64,000 bases of DNA from Hsuehochloa calcarea (lineage: Eukaryota > Streptophyta > Magnoliopsida > Poales > Poaceae), in assembly GCA_036346395.1 (NCBI GenBank), contig CM070599.1, forward strand, positions 28,201,232 to 28,265,231, in the 5' to 3' direction. The stretch's first letter is position 1; each line of letters starts with the position of its first letter. Positions 23,001 through 38,000 of the stretch are shown here, piece by piece. Below the pieces are notes generated by a model. It saw only the letters and a list, made by a program, of their open reading frames with translations, ran no database searches and was not told the origin of the DNA. The translations under genes and the position numbers were made by a program.

Positions 23001-26000
23001 CAGTAGTGGCTGAATTGACTCGAAATTACAGTATAACAAATCTGAACGAGCGAAAACAGAAAACAGGCTAACAGTTGCTTTTACAGAATCAGTAGTGACT
23101 AGACCAGGGGGAAAAACAGCCGGTACCGGATTTCCCGGTGGGGTCCGGGATCCAAAATCCCGGCCAGTTTTTCCGGGTTTTGCAAGTTCAAATTTCAAAT
23201 TTCGGCTGGTTTTTAAGCAAATTCAAGCGAAATCCAACCGGATTTTTCCCAGAAAACCGGTAACCGGCCGGTTACCGCCTGTTTTTTTACCGCCCGGCGG
23301 GATTTCCCTCGGAACCGGTTTTTGGATCCTTGAACTAGACTAGAGAAGACATGTTCTTGCACCAACATAGGTCTAGAAGAGAGCTGCAACTTACCCACCA
23401 ATACTTGAGTTTTGCTAGGCTCACACGTCATTTGAAAACATACAATTTGGCATGTGCTATCAAGAGCATGCTTACGAAGTACGAAGTGTACTTCAATGCA
23501 GTCAGATAATTTTGCACAAAAATCAATTGATTAATCAAATTTTCTGAAAATAATTTGCACAAGTATACCATTGCCCTCTTTGATTTGCAAGATGAGATGG
23601 TGACAGTTTAGCTTTCAAGATAAAAATAAACTGTCATATCTCATTCATTTGTTAATCAAGATTAATCTAAACCCTTATGAAATCTGCTTCTTTTGCATCA
23701 GGCTGTGTATAAACTGAGATGGTTTAGCACCTAAAACATCAAGGGATCCAACCTGATCATATACATCACTGTACTGTTCAAGTAGAATGAACGGCAAAAC
23801 TGATGGGCAGATTTAGCTCCATTCTGCAATCCAAAATTATCTTATTAGAAATCTTTGGAGCTGTAACTTTTTTAGTGACTGGTATGTATAGGCATAGCAC
23901 AAACCATGCCCATAGCACATTCTAAGATAAAGTAACACATGATGCTAATGACACATAAAAATCTATCAAATGACGAAAATTGTATCCAGTACAAAAGGAA
24001 GCTGGTTATGACCTCTTGCAGTATCCAGGACCATTTGTTGTATGCAATAACCATTAACAGGTGGTCTGATTGTTTATTATCTGCTGTAGAAGTAGACCCA
24101 TCGAGGTTTTCATTCAACAATGCAGCTTTTGCTTTCTCTACATTTTGCTTCTGTATTATAAATGAAATAAGGTTATGAAACGTCAGGGCATATCCAGGTT
24201 GTGTAAATTATTGATGACGATAATTGCATAGTACCTCGTCTTTTGGAGAGATGAAAGGGGATTTATAACTCAGAAAAGCAGCAACGGAAAGAATTGGTGA
24301 TAAGCAACCAAAGATAGCACCATAGAGCATCATCTGCAGCCTCAGCAGCAGAATTAATCAGAACATCAACATGGCAAAAAAAAAGGTCAGTACAAAACTA
24401 TAAATGCACTACAAATTGTACAAACTGAAAATACCAATGATTATTTTTAAGAGCATATATTGATTTTTATGAACCCTGAATTTGCTGTATATTGCCCTTA
24501 GAGGTGCTCAAAGGGCCACCAGATATGAAAAAATGTGGCAAAACTCCTCTAATTGCAGAGATATTTAAGGAGCATTACGCCATTACCTATAGAAATCATT
24601 GTGAACTCTTCTACACTAGACATTAGTACAGCAAAGGATGATATCCTGGAACTCTGGAAGCATTCCAAAGATACATGAAGAACATAATAGGGTCAGTTCA
24701 CTGAAGTTTTTGTTTCATTTTTTCCTTGAATATACCGTACCTTCAGGGTGGAGCCAGAAGGATTTTGTGAATAGGGCAGTGTAATAAAGACTAAAGAGTG
24801 TTATTAAGGAAGGGGAAGTGAAAAAGTTTTCCAAATTTATATAGCAAACGTCTGTACAAAAGGATAAAGATCAAGTATAAGAGGGTTACGTCTTTTTCTT
24901 TTTTGCATGCAAGAGGAACAAAAGACAATCATCGTTACAACTACATCTGCTGTTCAACATAACTAGCTGAATTGTCCGCACAATTGTGCAGCTGGATACT
25001 ACAATACGCGTGTCTATATTCGAAAGCACAGTTCTAATAGTTATAAAACTTTAATACCCATGATATAAAACTTTAATACTCATGATTGAAAATGTAGTTG
25101 TGCTTGTTATACAACTGTAACAATTGTAAAATCCGCACTGTTATAATCTAACCCCCGCCAAACTAAGGGTGTGTTTGGTTTGTTGAATGGAGTGGTTCTG
25201 AATCATCCGGTACGGGAAATGAGCTCGTTCAGGTGTTTGGTTGGTTGAATAGAACCAAACCATTCGGGATGAGATGGTTCAAGAAAAAGGAATATTCCAT
25301 GTTTATGCTGTATCATCCCATTCGGGAAAAAATCCCGAACCATACCGTTCACTCGAATTCCGAAGCGTTTGGTGACGTGGCGTCTTGATTTACGAGCTTT
25401 AAATGATCATATTTCCTAAACCGAGTATCCGATTTGTGATCCGATTACCATTGTGTTCCTTGTCATTTAATTAACAAAACAAGGCCACTCTTGGCATATT
25501 TTAGTGCAAAAAATATCATACAGATCATCCTATCCCACCAACCAAACATCATCTTGAACCATTCAGGACCATCATATTCCACCAACTAAATAAAATCATG
25601 TATCATCATATCCCACCAATCAAACATCATACTTGTATCATCTCATCTAGGACGATCCCATCCTACCTGTACCATCCTATCCCATTCAACCTCATCCCAC
25701 CAACCAAACGCATCCTAAGTGGTTCAAATCCTTCTCTTTTTCTCTCGATTAATGAGAGAATTTCTAGATTTATTCCTCTTTCTACGGATTAACATGGGAA
25801 TTTCTAGCCCTTGGAGCTAATGAGGTGCCTTGAGTCCGACTAGCTGTTTATAATTATATAGATTGAAGGATTCATGGTGAAATTGCCATATGGTGACCAG
25901 CACAAATGAGATGCTAATTAGCCACGACATACCAGTACTAGGAACAAAATGCCAGCAGTCTAGCAAGTTTGCTGAAATTGTATGCATCAAATATATAATG

Positions 26001-29000
26001 TCATGCATTACATTCGATAAATGGGCCAGTAAATTATATTTTGGCTGTACCTTTCCAATCAAAACATCAACAGGCAGTTTTGCTAAATGATAGCCAAGAG
26101 GTGACAACAACTCATGTCCTTCAAATGCTCCAACCTGGACAAGACAACAGCCAGAATAAAGTTTGGTTAAGAACTACAAAAGAAATGCCAAGATTGCCAT
26201 ATCTACTTATACTCAGCACACTGTAGACATGTACAGTATATTATATGATATAAAAAAACAGAATAGAACCTTATATAACAAGTCAATTGCAGAGGAGATA
26301 GCTTCTTCTTTTGGGGGCTCTATAGCCTGGAACAACACGATATGAAATGTGAGCATTCTGCATCACAATGTCATGCAGCTGACACAAAAGGAGCAAGCAG
26401 AAGTAACATATATATAGCTTTCTGTAAGTGCCTAACAAAAACTTCGTCAACAAATGATGCTACGAAAAGAGATGTAGAGGAGCCCAGCCTCTCATGCAAT
26501 GTTACAGAGAACTTGCAAGGTTGCATAAATGTATGTGAAGAAACCAAAAAAAAAGAGCGGTAGTAAAAAGGAGAGGGGCAATTGTACCTTTAGCAGGAAT
26601 GATTTAATGTCACCCAGATGAAGTGATTTTATTTGCAAACACAACTCAGTCAATGGCATCCGCAACATCTCAGGCACCTTCAAGCATAGTAGACAGAAAT
26701 ATCAATGCACAATGGTTACATGTGTTATTTAGGATAATTGTGATTTTCTTTGGCAATAATATTAACATAAATACATCTCATTTGTGTAAATCAAATTCAT
26801 ATTTTTCATATGTTACAGATATTAAATATAGAATCTCCTGTGCAGATGTGGATTTCTAATTTTTCTATTTATCTGGAGATGGAATGTCAGGATTGAGACA
26901 GCAAGTGGGGAAAACAGGGAGGCTTTTATAAAGCATGATCACCACATAAGGAATAGCAAAAAATGGTCACTAGCCCTATAGAAGCCGGCTGATGTATCTG
27001 AGGAAAAACAGGCAAAAAAATTAAAAAAATAAATGAACTATGGCATGCAATAACCTGAAATGGGCGCATCATTTTTTCAAAACGATGGAGAGTATACATG
27101 CAGAAACACATTCCAGGCTTTACACGACCAGCTCGTCCTCGTCTCTGTTTTGCGTTTGCACGAGAAATCCAATCTTCTACTATGCTCGACATTTTCTGCA
27201 AAATTATATCACAAAACAGTTAATAGCGTCATTTACTTTGAAATATTATTAGATACTGTTTTGAAAGGATTTCATTATGGCAACACATGCATAAAAAGAT
27301 ACTAGAATGAGCTCATGGGCGACAACCCAAAGGATCAAGCTGCCTAACAGCCAACGATGAGTTCAACATGTGCTTGTTACTCTGGGACGCATAAGCTAAT
27401 CAACTTGCAAGTCCAACCCATGAGCTTAACACAATGTGGCCTGGTAGAATGAAACATCCCAAAAAAACTTTTTAAAAATGTGGGGTTTTAAAAAACTTTT
27501 TGTTACGCTTCGGCGATGTTCGAATTTATGAGTTGTTGTTTGAAACTTTGAATCCTCGACCCGAAAAACAGAAAATCGAATTCAAAACCGAGTTTAAAAA
27601 GAGAAGAAAAATAAAATAAATTGAAACCACAGAAGTGCGGTCTGAGCCAAAACCACTTGGCCCAACCCGACTTCTTTTTCTTTTTCTTTCTTTTATTTTA
27701 TTTTCTCTTCTTCTTCTTCTTTTTCTTTCTTCTTTCTTCTTTCTACTTTCTTTTCTTTTCTTCCTTCCCTTTCTTTTCTCTTTCCTTTTCATTACCCAGC
27801 CCATCTGCCAGCCTTTTCCCTTCTCCTCCTTCCTCTGCCCCTCTGCCCGCAGCGTCACACAATCGTGCCATGCCGCGCTACTGCTGCCACGACGACCCAC
27901 GCTGTAGCGCCACATCGCCCCGGCACTGGCACCATGCCGCAAGTGGCGCAGCTCCTGGAGCCACGTCACTCGTACGCCACCAGCTCGCGTCCCCATTGCG
28001 CGCGCGCACCCATGCTGCTGTTCGCCTCGTCACACCCATCCCAACACAACGAGCGCATCGCCGAGCCCCTCCATCCCTCCTCTGCCTATAAAAGGATCAT
28101 CCCGGCATCGCCATCCTCCACTCACCTCCCTTTCTTCTTATGATAGCCGAAGCACCGGGAATGGCCTTGTCTTCCTCCCGGCCGGTGCACGCCACCCGCT
28201 CGGCTGCCACCCCCGCACGCCATTCCGGCCGACAAGCTGAATCCCTTCCTAAGATACTCGCGTCAAAATATGTTCTAGGCCCTCCTCCGCGGTAACCGAT
28301 CTTACCGGTCGGGTCCGGGAACGGAAAACCCGGCCGGTTTTTCCCGGTTTAAAAATTCAAATTCTAGTTTTCGAATTTCGACTGGTTTTTAAGCAAATTC
28401 AAACGAATTCCATCCGGTTTTTTCGTAAATCCGAATGTAGGCGATTACCGTTTCGCCGATCCACCAGAATGGCGGTTCGGGTTTTTAACCACGATCATCG
28501 TAACAATGAAGTCGAGTCGATTAGTGATTAGTACGATGATGCGGTCATGTGTAGACATACACACACACATGATCCAACACTAGTAAACCCTAGACCATTG
28601 TTGTAATAATAAAGATGATCATTTAATCAAATAGTTAATCGGGCAGTGAAGCAATTAGATAATAATCAAGTTCCATTAACATATAGCCTTATGTCTAGAA
28701 GTACCCAAATGAACATAAGGTTGTATACCATGACCTAACAACATCATGTCTAGGGTTATTCTTAGTTTAGTAACGCTGAAGCGAGACACATAAGTTCACA
28801 TACACTTAGGACCTAGAATAAGCAAGGGAATAAAAGTATATGTATATACATGTATGTCAATTGATGTATAGATCATGCTAGTAGTTGATTAAGCAACTAA
28901 GTCTGTCCTCGACGTTTGGAGCAAAATAAAGTGTAGTAGTGATAAAACCCTAATGAAGGTTAGCAATAGCTATGACCTAGCTTCATGCTAGTAAGTCTGA

Positions 29001-32000
29001 ACCAAAGTCAATAAGGTAAATCACTAAACAAGAAATAGGTAGACGGAAACACATAGGCCTTACCTAGGGATTGAATGACTATCTGCTTAACTAGAAGTAG
29101 TCATCAGCAGATGTTAGCTAAGAATCAATCCAGTATAATAAGTTTACTTTAGTCTATAGCAAGCCACACAAGTGATGAAGCTAGCTAGAGATCGCCGCAA
29201 TGATGAACCCAAACCCGTAGACACCACTAAAAATGTAAGGCTGATGTCTAACTAATGCTTGGAAGTTCTAGCTAAGACTCATGGAACTTCCTTGATAAAT
29301 ATAAAATGATAAAGGCAGTCATTAAGTGAACTAGGTCCCACGTGTCGATGAGACTTATGTCTACCCAGAGTGAACCCCGCATTTATGCATAAGTCTCACC
29401 TAACCATCATGGAACTTCCTCGGTAAATAGAAAGTAATAACTAAAGAATCCATTAGATTAGCTAGGCGTCGTGTAAGGATAGCGGTGATATGCCCCCAAG
29501 TGGGCGATAGTAGTTCAACCACTAATCAACATCGTCTAGACTCTAGCTATCAATTCAAAACCCACCATTGAACCAAACGAATAAAGTTTGGGGGGTTTAT
29601 CTACTTTGGTCTGAAGTATTTCCTTCATCAACTCCCGTTGGATATACTTCGTCTGAAGTATTTCCTTCATCAACTCCCGATGAGTATGTTTGGTTTCATT
29701 TGGAGAACTCTCTTCTCTCAAAGCCCCATTAGATGTGTTTAGTTTCGTTAAAAGCATATCCTACTTCACTCTTAGATTTAATGACTTTCATTTGAAGTGT
29801 TTCCGCTTGTTGGAATATCTTTGGATTTATTGGATTTCATTTGAATGCTTTCATATGTTCTCGGGTTTAATCTATTCTACGTAGTTAGACTCTGAAGCCA
29901 TGGAATAGCGGCCCCAACAAGAACGAGGTCAAGACCAAGATTATCAGAACGGTGAACAAGATGATTATCAGAACATTGAACAAGATGATTATCAGAACTT
30001 TGAGCAAGGCGGGTCAACACTTTGATCATTTGCTCCTAAGTCTTCATGCAATTTATATTGTTTTCAATTATGAAATTACATTGCTATGTTTTAGACATGT
30101 ATGTTACTTTAGCTTATAGTTAATGCCCTAAATAATAATTGTGTATAAATTTCCAATCCTTGAACTTGGATATTATCCTTTCCCACCCTAGATTAATGGA
30201 ATACCTGATAGCTACTAAATACATACTTAAGGGTCGTGCTTAGCTTTGCGTAGTGACATTGACATGCGGGCAGTAAAGTGCCCCGACATCATTAAAACAT
30301 TTGAAAATGAGATTGGGCAGTCGAGGTTAGAGCCTGGCTGGCATGTTGGACTAGAAAAGTATGTCTAAACAAAAGTGAAAACCCAAAAACAGATTTAGAC
30401 TCGGGTGGCTGGAAAGAGTGGCTAGTCTTGGGGGAAAGACAGAGTAGGTATGTGGATGTACTGCCCGAGTCAACTAAGGACCCAGATCTTGTGATGACTT
30501 CTCGTGTAAAAACAGTGCAATCATAAGTCTATAATGGGTACGACCTGGCTAACTAATTTGTTCACCTCAGCGTAGCTTCGCCATTGGGGGGTGGTGTGTA
30601 TAGAGGGTAATGAAGCCACGAGGCATGCACGACGCAAATGGGAGACCTCCCGAGGGCGAGGCCTAAGGAGGTGATACCTAGCGGTGTGGGGTTGCATTGA
30701 GGTGGGACTTGTAAAGGCCTTGTGACAATCATCTTAGTCACACACCTATGGAAGTGTGTTAAGACAGACATTATAAGTTGATTGTCTCTTGTGGGTTAAG
30801 TGTTCGAACTCTGCAGAGTAAGAAAACTATCTGGATAACCGTGCTCACGGTTATGAGCGGTGCCGAGAGGGCAGGGAGCCGGGCGCTGCTGGAAGACGAT
30901 GAGCAAGGCGGCCGATCTGCTCGGAGGACCGGGCGACGGCAAGCGGAGAGCGGCTCGGCGACGACATCGAGGAAGAGACTCAGTCGGCGCAAAACCACGT
31001 CGGCACAGCTCACACGGGATCTTCTTGGGAAAGAAGGGATCTGGCGGGCGACGGGGATGCTGGATCCGGTGACCCACGGGGGCGCCGTCAGTAGATCGAT
31101 CCGGCGGCGGAAGCAAGTAGCGGCAGCAGAAGAAGGCCACCCCCGAGAGTGAAGATCGATCCTCCTAGGGGCAATGGCAACGGAGTACGAGCGGAGGCTA
31201 GAAGCCGACGGAGGCGCGGCTATAGTAACCATAACCTTTGCTCTGATACCATGTTATGAATATTGTGTGTATATTGAAGAGGCCCAATGAGCAATATATA
31301 TTGGAGTGCAAGAGGTGTATGTCATATACAGATAAGGCAATACAAAAAGTAGATAAGAAAATACAAAAGAGTCCCTATTCTAACATCGAGACTTGCTTGA
31401 AGTAGCTTTCATTTTATAAAACAATATGTGGATGGAATGAAAAGTTGAACCCAGAGATTTGAGATGGCCTGGTTGAGAACCAGTGAGAGGTACGGAATGT
31501 GACCGGTACAGGATGTGACCCGAGAAAAGAACATGAGCATTGGGTGAATAGAGCCACTCAATGGTATAGGGGGTTGAAGCCTCCACTAGTACTTTACAAC
31601 AAAACTCAGTTTTATCAAAACTTGTGTTAGTTAAAATGCTAAGTCTTAAGAATTGCTTACTAACTACTCTAATTCAAACTTAGCTTTGTGCAAATAAAAG
31701 AACCATGAACCTCCCTTTGATAGCCCTGCATATATAATAATTGCATTCTGTGTTGGCTCACGAGTACCGTTGTGTACTCATGCTCTTTTTTTTTTAGCCA
31801 GTAAGCATAAAAGAATGCTACATAGACAATTATAAGTATTGGTCAAGACCGAAGATTAAGAAGGCCAAGAAATTGATCGCGGACCCCAGTCGATTGTCTG
31901 TGGATATATCGTGAAGGTTCCATGTGGTATACTTTATTATGCTTCCGCTGTTGATTCTTTAAAGGTATTTGGCCTTGGTCATTCTGAAAGACAAACGTCA

Positions 32001-35000
32001 TAAGGTATATTTACGTTTTGTTTATTATTATGCAATAGCTTTACGTTTTCGTGATATGTGTTTGATATCCAATGATGTAACTGTAGACACCAACTAATGA
32101 TCCAGGAACTAGTGTTGCGAACACAGAAGATTCCAAATGTCAAATTTGGGATCTGACATAGAAGCATATATCACATAATACCATGTGTGACAACCATCAA
32201 GCGTTAGCTCATGAGTTCATTTTATTTTATTTTTCTAAAATGGGGTTATTCTAACTATTTTAAAGGTGTTATTGCTTCACTAGAATTCAAACATGCTACT
32301 TCACTCAGAATTTAATGGCCACTACTCCATATAAATAACTAAATAATCAACTTCTGGAACTGCAAAAGGCATCAAATGTATATAATATTGTAAAGAAAAC
32401 CATATACTAATATATAAAAAAAGCAGCAGTTTTTTTATTCAACAGCTCATAAGTCTCGCTGATGAAGGGACCTGAGGGGTACCTTTATGGCAGTACTATG
32501 TTAGATGGGCCAGCTAGTGTGATTTTCTTAAGATCTACCGAAGGACCAAGACCGGCCCAAAGGATTACAACCCATAAAACCTAATTCCAACAAAGAATCG
32601 GCCAACTATGCCAACCACAGGCGCAGGTTCATCAAAGACAACTTTTGCCAAGTACTATTTTCAGTACATCTAAAGTGCATCCAGTTAACAAAATAACCAT
32701 AAACAAAGAATGAAGAAATCCTTGCAAAAGGATTATGCAAATGCTATGTCTGTATTTATTCAAATTTACAGGTACAAATAAGACTAATGTGACCTTCTGT
32801 GGGTTATAACGGTTCTCCTTGTGCTTTCCTGTATCAACTACATATATAACATCATCAATTGTAATGCTGGTCTCTGCTATGTCTGTTGCAACAATAACCT
32901 GCAATATTGTGTAGTAAGTAACTAAATACTCTGTAGGTCTGAGAGAGAGAGAGAGGGAGGGAGGGAGAGTACTCACCTTGCGGATGTTTTCTGGTGGAGA
33001 CTGAAACACCTTCCTTTGATCAGTAGGTGCAAGCAGTGAATGCAAAGGAAGAATCCAATCAGATGATGCCCCTCTAAATCTAACTGAAGCAGATAATCTA
33101 TCAATCAACATTTCAATCTCTGCCACTCCCTGTAGCAGCATCATAGACAGGAAAGGACGCTCCATATGGTGAGAAATCTATTAGAAAACAAAGCATTAAG
33201 CTGACATAATACCCTAAACTTACAGGAAGAAAAACTAGAACAGCGCCAGGGGGGCAGTTTTCATCAATATAGCATATCAGGTCTTCCAACAGATCCAAAT
33301 CAATGACATCTTCATTTAAGCGTTTCTGAGTTAGCAACAGAAGATCTTTAATCAGAACTCAGAAGTGAAACATTTTCAAAATAAAAAGGTGCAAAACATA
33401 TGGTTCAGAGCATGAAACTCACTAGATTTTGGTTGGTCCTTTCACTGTAGGACTGATAGCAATCAGAGGTATAATGAGGATTAACATAATCTTCAGAAAG
33501 CACTGACTCATCCCCCCATGAGGATAAGACAAGGTTCTTCTTTCCCCGGCGGTTATTCACTGAGCTACCAGCATGCTTCCACTGGAGAATGAAAAAGATT
33601 CAGGCTACAGTATGGCACTTAGTGATGAGAAATACACATGTATCATGCATGCCAAATTGTCAATTGGCTAGCTCCGAGGATTTGAAGGGGTGCATACTGA
33701 GGATATGACTGTGATACCGATATAAAAACATGTATCATACTCTTACCCTAAAACAATTCCAAGTTTTCAAACAGGGAATCCTAGGAACCTAGCTATACAT
33801 GTATACCACATCAAATCCTTATTTCATGTAGGGTTGTATCACAACGTTAATGATTCTTCAAAACTATTGTGACAAAACACAAAAGTAGACCAAGAAAACA
33901 TATCTAACACAGAATTCAACCCTAAGACGCGTTCCACACTAATATGATGAGAAAAGTGGGGATATTTACAAGATATAGTAATATAGATATAAGTATAACA
34001 GTAATAATATTTCACAGCCTCACAGGGCTCCAATGGTTGCAGGATATGTGCTCTATTGAGAATGAGAACTGAGCAAGGGAAACCTTTTCTCCATGCTGTG
34101 AGAAGTATGCTCCTGATGCAGGAGAATCCAAAGCAAGACAGTACTCCATTTTCTCATAAACATCTTCAAGGAAGTGAATTGAAACCGGATGTGTTCTTCC
34201 TTCAACACTAATCACAGGGCATTCTCCAAAGTATCGTGCAAATAGGCTTGAATCAACAGTTGCAGACCTGAAGTTAAAGCACACAGAGAAATAAACACAA
34301 GACTCATGATAAATAATGCAAGAAACAAAAATTGCAAATGTGAAAAGAAATAAATAAAATAAATACAAGGGAATCAATTTTACATGAGAATCACTTTCAA
34401 CTTCCTTCCTGGTTGACTAGAGCGTTTCTCAACAAGGCTCTTTAGAACAATCAGCAGGAAGTCGCTCTGAAAGGGGAGGAATCAGGGTCATTCATGTACT
34501 TCATCTACCATAGGAACAAACAAGACACTTCGTAACATGAAAAGAGTAAATACATAAACAAGTACTTACCAAAATAGTACGTTCATGTACTTCATCTACT
34601 ACAACATGAGTAACATCACTTAAGTCTTTGTTCCCCTGAAATATGTAACATGGGTAAGAAAGTATTTCTTAGCAACTATCAAGACATGACACAAAAACTG
34701 GACTCTTTTTTATTTAGCTGAAAGCCTCAAATATAGGAACAACAATAAAAAAAATTGAACTGTAAGTCTATAACAGACCAAATGAAAAACATTAGGAGAG
34801 GGATGTTATCATATTAGTTTTACATGTGATCACTGCATTGCATGAAGCCTAAACAATGATGCATATGAGGCACTACTTACAGATAATTTTCTAAGAAGGA
34901 TACCAGTGGTACAGAACAGAAGCTTTGTCCTCTCATTCCTAAAGCAGTAGAAAGAATCAAAATTATTAAAAACAAATTTATAACACATCATGAAGATCTT

Positions 35001-38000
35001 TATTGCAAAACTATAAGCAATATCATGTGCATATGAGAAAGAAAGAACAAGCACCGAGCACTGTCGAGACGAACTTGATATCCGACCAAGGAATCCTTAG
35101 AGCCAGGTGAAGATTCACACCTTTCATCAGACACTCTTTCCGCTACTGAAATGGCCTATAAATAAGCACGCCTATCCAAGTTATATTCAACAATATAGAT
35201 CTGTTTAATCAAATAGATAGAACGTATGGATGATCATTTTCAGTAACTCCAAGTTTGATGTTTTTAAAAATAATAAATACAAAAGGGCAGTTATCATACA
35301 AAATGATCTAATAATAATGCAACATTAAAATGATGTACTTTCATTACATGGTCTTGGGAGTGGTTTCTGTAATATCCCATTTGAACATAAACTGAAATTT
35401 GTAATAATGCAAATATTAATGAGAAAGTGTTTCAAGTTGTACATAAAAAGTCATCCTTGCTAACTTCACTCTCTAGGGCAGTCCTCTCGTCCAAGTGTTC
35501 TAAAGCATGTAAGAGGGAGACAATGCTATGTGCTGCTGTCCAAGCCTCCAAGACAGGACATTGCTAACAAAGGGCATCTAAGTAGCATCCAAGGCTCTTT
35601 TATATATTATAAGTGCTAAATATACTAAAAATCAATGTTTCAATACATAATCTAGCATAACAATGCCTAAACCAACTGGGGAGGACATTATGGAATCAAA
35701 AATTCAAATTTGAATTCAAAGTTTTTCGGCCGGTTTTTTTCCCGGTCCCGACCGGGAAAACCGGTCGCCGGTAACCGGCCGGGATTTTGATCCCTGGTCC
35801 GGAGTAATTAGAGAAAAGTTAGGTAATAGCGTTAGCTTTTCAGGAAGGTTCGGATCGTTAAAAACGAAGTAGCGAGCGAAAAGACACAGCCTCCGGAAGG
35901 CTGTTGTCCAGATTCTGTGAGTAATTTGGCAGCATGTATCAATCTGTAGATTAAAAATAGAAGATGAAATAATTTGATGTTTTGATCTTCATGAAAAAGG
36001 GGTAGGTAATTTCTTAAGGATTCCAGAGAGTCCAAGAACATGATTTTTGGATGAGTAGAACAGAAGTTATGATTTTTGGGAGACTGCAGTCCAGAACCGG
36101 GTTACTGCTGGACGCAATCGTGGGAAAAGCATTAATTTGACTGAGTTACTGACAGAATGGAATTTTGGGCATAACTAGGAAATGGTAGATAATTCCGTGT
36201 AGTTTCTGAAAAGGTTGTAATTCAATATATTTGAATGTGGATTAAAAGATATGAAAACATTAAGCCTATTGTCCGGAAGATGACAACTCTGCCTTCTGGA
36301 TTAAAAACAGGGGTTTAGATTATTTAATCTGGGGGTCTAGATTATTTAATTTGGACATTTGATCACTAGGAAGTTGTAGAAAATTTTGTATAGATCCCAG
36401 AACTGTTATGATTTGCCATAATACGATGTGGGAGTTGAAAGTTATGCCAATTTTAGTGCCACGATAGCAGTAGAGACTATCCGGTAAAGGGGGGGGAGTG
36501 GTGGAACTGGGGAGCGCGTAGGAGCGTGGTTAATTAAGTGTTGTTTGTATTGTTGTAGCTTGTATTGAGTTTGGGTGTTTACTGTAGGAGGAGTAGCTTT
36601 AGGATTGTTGTCACCTTCAAATCATTTCGGTTGTCGTAATTGGAAAGGCAAGTGCATGGTAGAATGGTATTTGAGTGTTTGAAATTACTATTTGATTAAG
36701 TAAATATTTGCCATAATTATTCATATGAGTTATGTCTATTTCATATTGGCGACATGTTTTTGATAACTTGATGATGATGTTTATGGAAGAACAATGATTA
36801 TATCGATTGCTAATGATGAAAGATAATAATCATTGCATTGCATGTTGAGCATTCATGATGGAAAAATGTAATCCACGGGAGTGGAATGATGTTCCCATAT
36901 GTGAGATATTGACAATGAGGTCCCCGTATGAAAAAGAATGGGCAATTGGTCCCCGTATTAAAGAATACAGGCATGAGTGAACAACGACGAGTGTTACACC
37001 CCGTTATACCGGTATAAGCAAAGATGAGTTGAGACATGAGCATGGGCATTGCATTGCATTTATGAAAAGCGAAAAGTGATTTGAGATAGAGACATGTGAA
37101 TGGAAACTAATGAGTGAATATGAGAAACTGAGATGATAAATGTGAATGAATTGTTATTAAAATGATGCCTTATTTATTATTCTGCTTTGTACGTACTGAG
37201 TCGTGGACTCGCCCTTACTCTACTATTGTTTTTAGGTAATCGTTGACGACGCTTCACTTGGAAAGGCACAGCACTTGGAACACTGCATACACTCAATTAC
37301 TTGATCACTTGTCATGACGAAACTTTACCTTAGTATGATAGTTTATTCCTTTAGGACATGATAATCATGGAATAATTCTAGACAGTTGTTTGGAACTCAT
37401 TTATTCATTGATTGGTTTTGCTTAAATCTTGAATTATTATTCCGCTTTACTATCTATAGTTTAAATAATTGTGCTCACCATGTCATTATTCATATGATAT
37501 TGTGACCTGTGGATGGGTTTTAATATTGAATTGCTTGCTGTAATTTTATTGTTAATTGATGTAAACCTAATTGTTAGGGTAGTTTAGTGGCATTCCAGTC
37601 TCAATGTTGAGCTGTGGTGTGATTTTGCTATTCATCTTATTCATTATTGAGAAGATATATATATACAGGATTGTTGGGCCTCATGAGCTACATGGGTCAC
37701 ATGGGCCAAGAGAGAGAAAGAGGAAGACTACTAATATGTACAAGACTCTTAACACCCCCTTTCAAACTCAAGGTGAATCGGGAGGATCTGATGCACTGAG
37801 TTCGAGTAGATGAAGCCGATATTGTTCTTGAGTCTGAACCTTAGTGAATAAATCTGCAACTTGAAACTTTGAGAGTACATACTGGAGGTCAATGGTCGAC
37901 TGCTGACAATGAGACCGTATGAATGATGCATCAACACCAATGTGTCTTGTCAACTCATTCTTGACTGGATCACTAGCGATCTGAATGACACTTGTGTTGT

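Larger units (their letters stand above)
27450..32158 (+). mobile_element. Giant solo LTR (TGACA family), 4.7 kb
   Basis: Starts TGAAACATCCC and ends GGGATCTGACA, with an exact 5 bp duplication TAGAA (27445-27449 and 32159-32163). Its ends align with the ends of the 45131-45928 element. The ends do not recur inside, so this is one LTR and not a two-LTR element. It contains a pyrimidine tract (27669-27830), a CCTATAAAAGG promoter-like box (near 28085), a hAT fragment and a copia fragment. It is in intron 20, antisense to the helicase gene if the promoter box gives its direction. Confidence 0.8.

Noticed and set aside
25722..25740. GGTTCAAATCC, a perfect tRNA B-box sequence
   Set aside because: No acceptor stem, A box or anticodon arm at the right spacing; it abuts the Harbinger-like MITE.
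27621..28091. 156-codon Phe/Ser/Leu-rich frame resembling a membrane protein
   Set aside because: It reads through the CTT/TTC pyrimidine tract of an LTR; the hydrophobicity is a composition effect.
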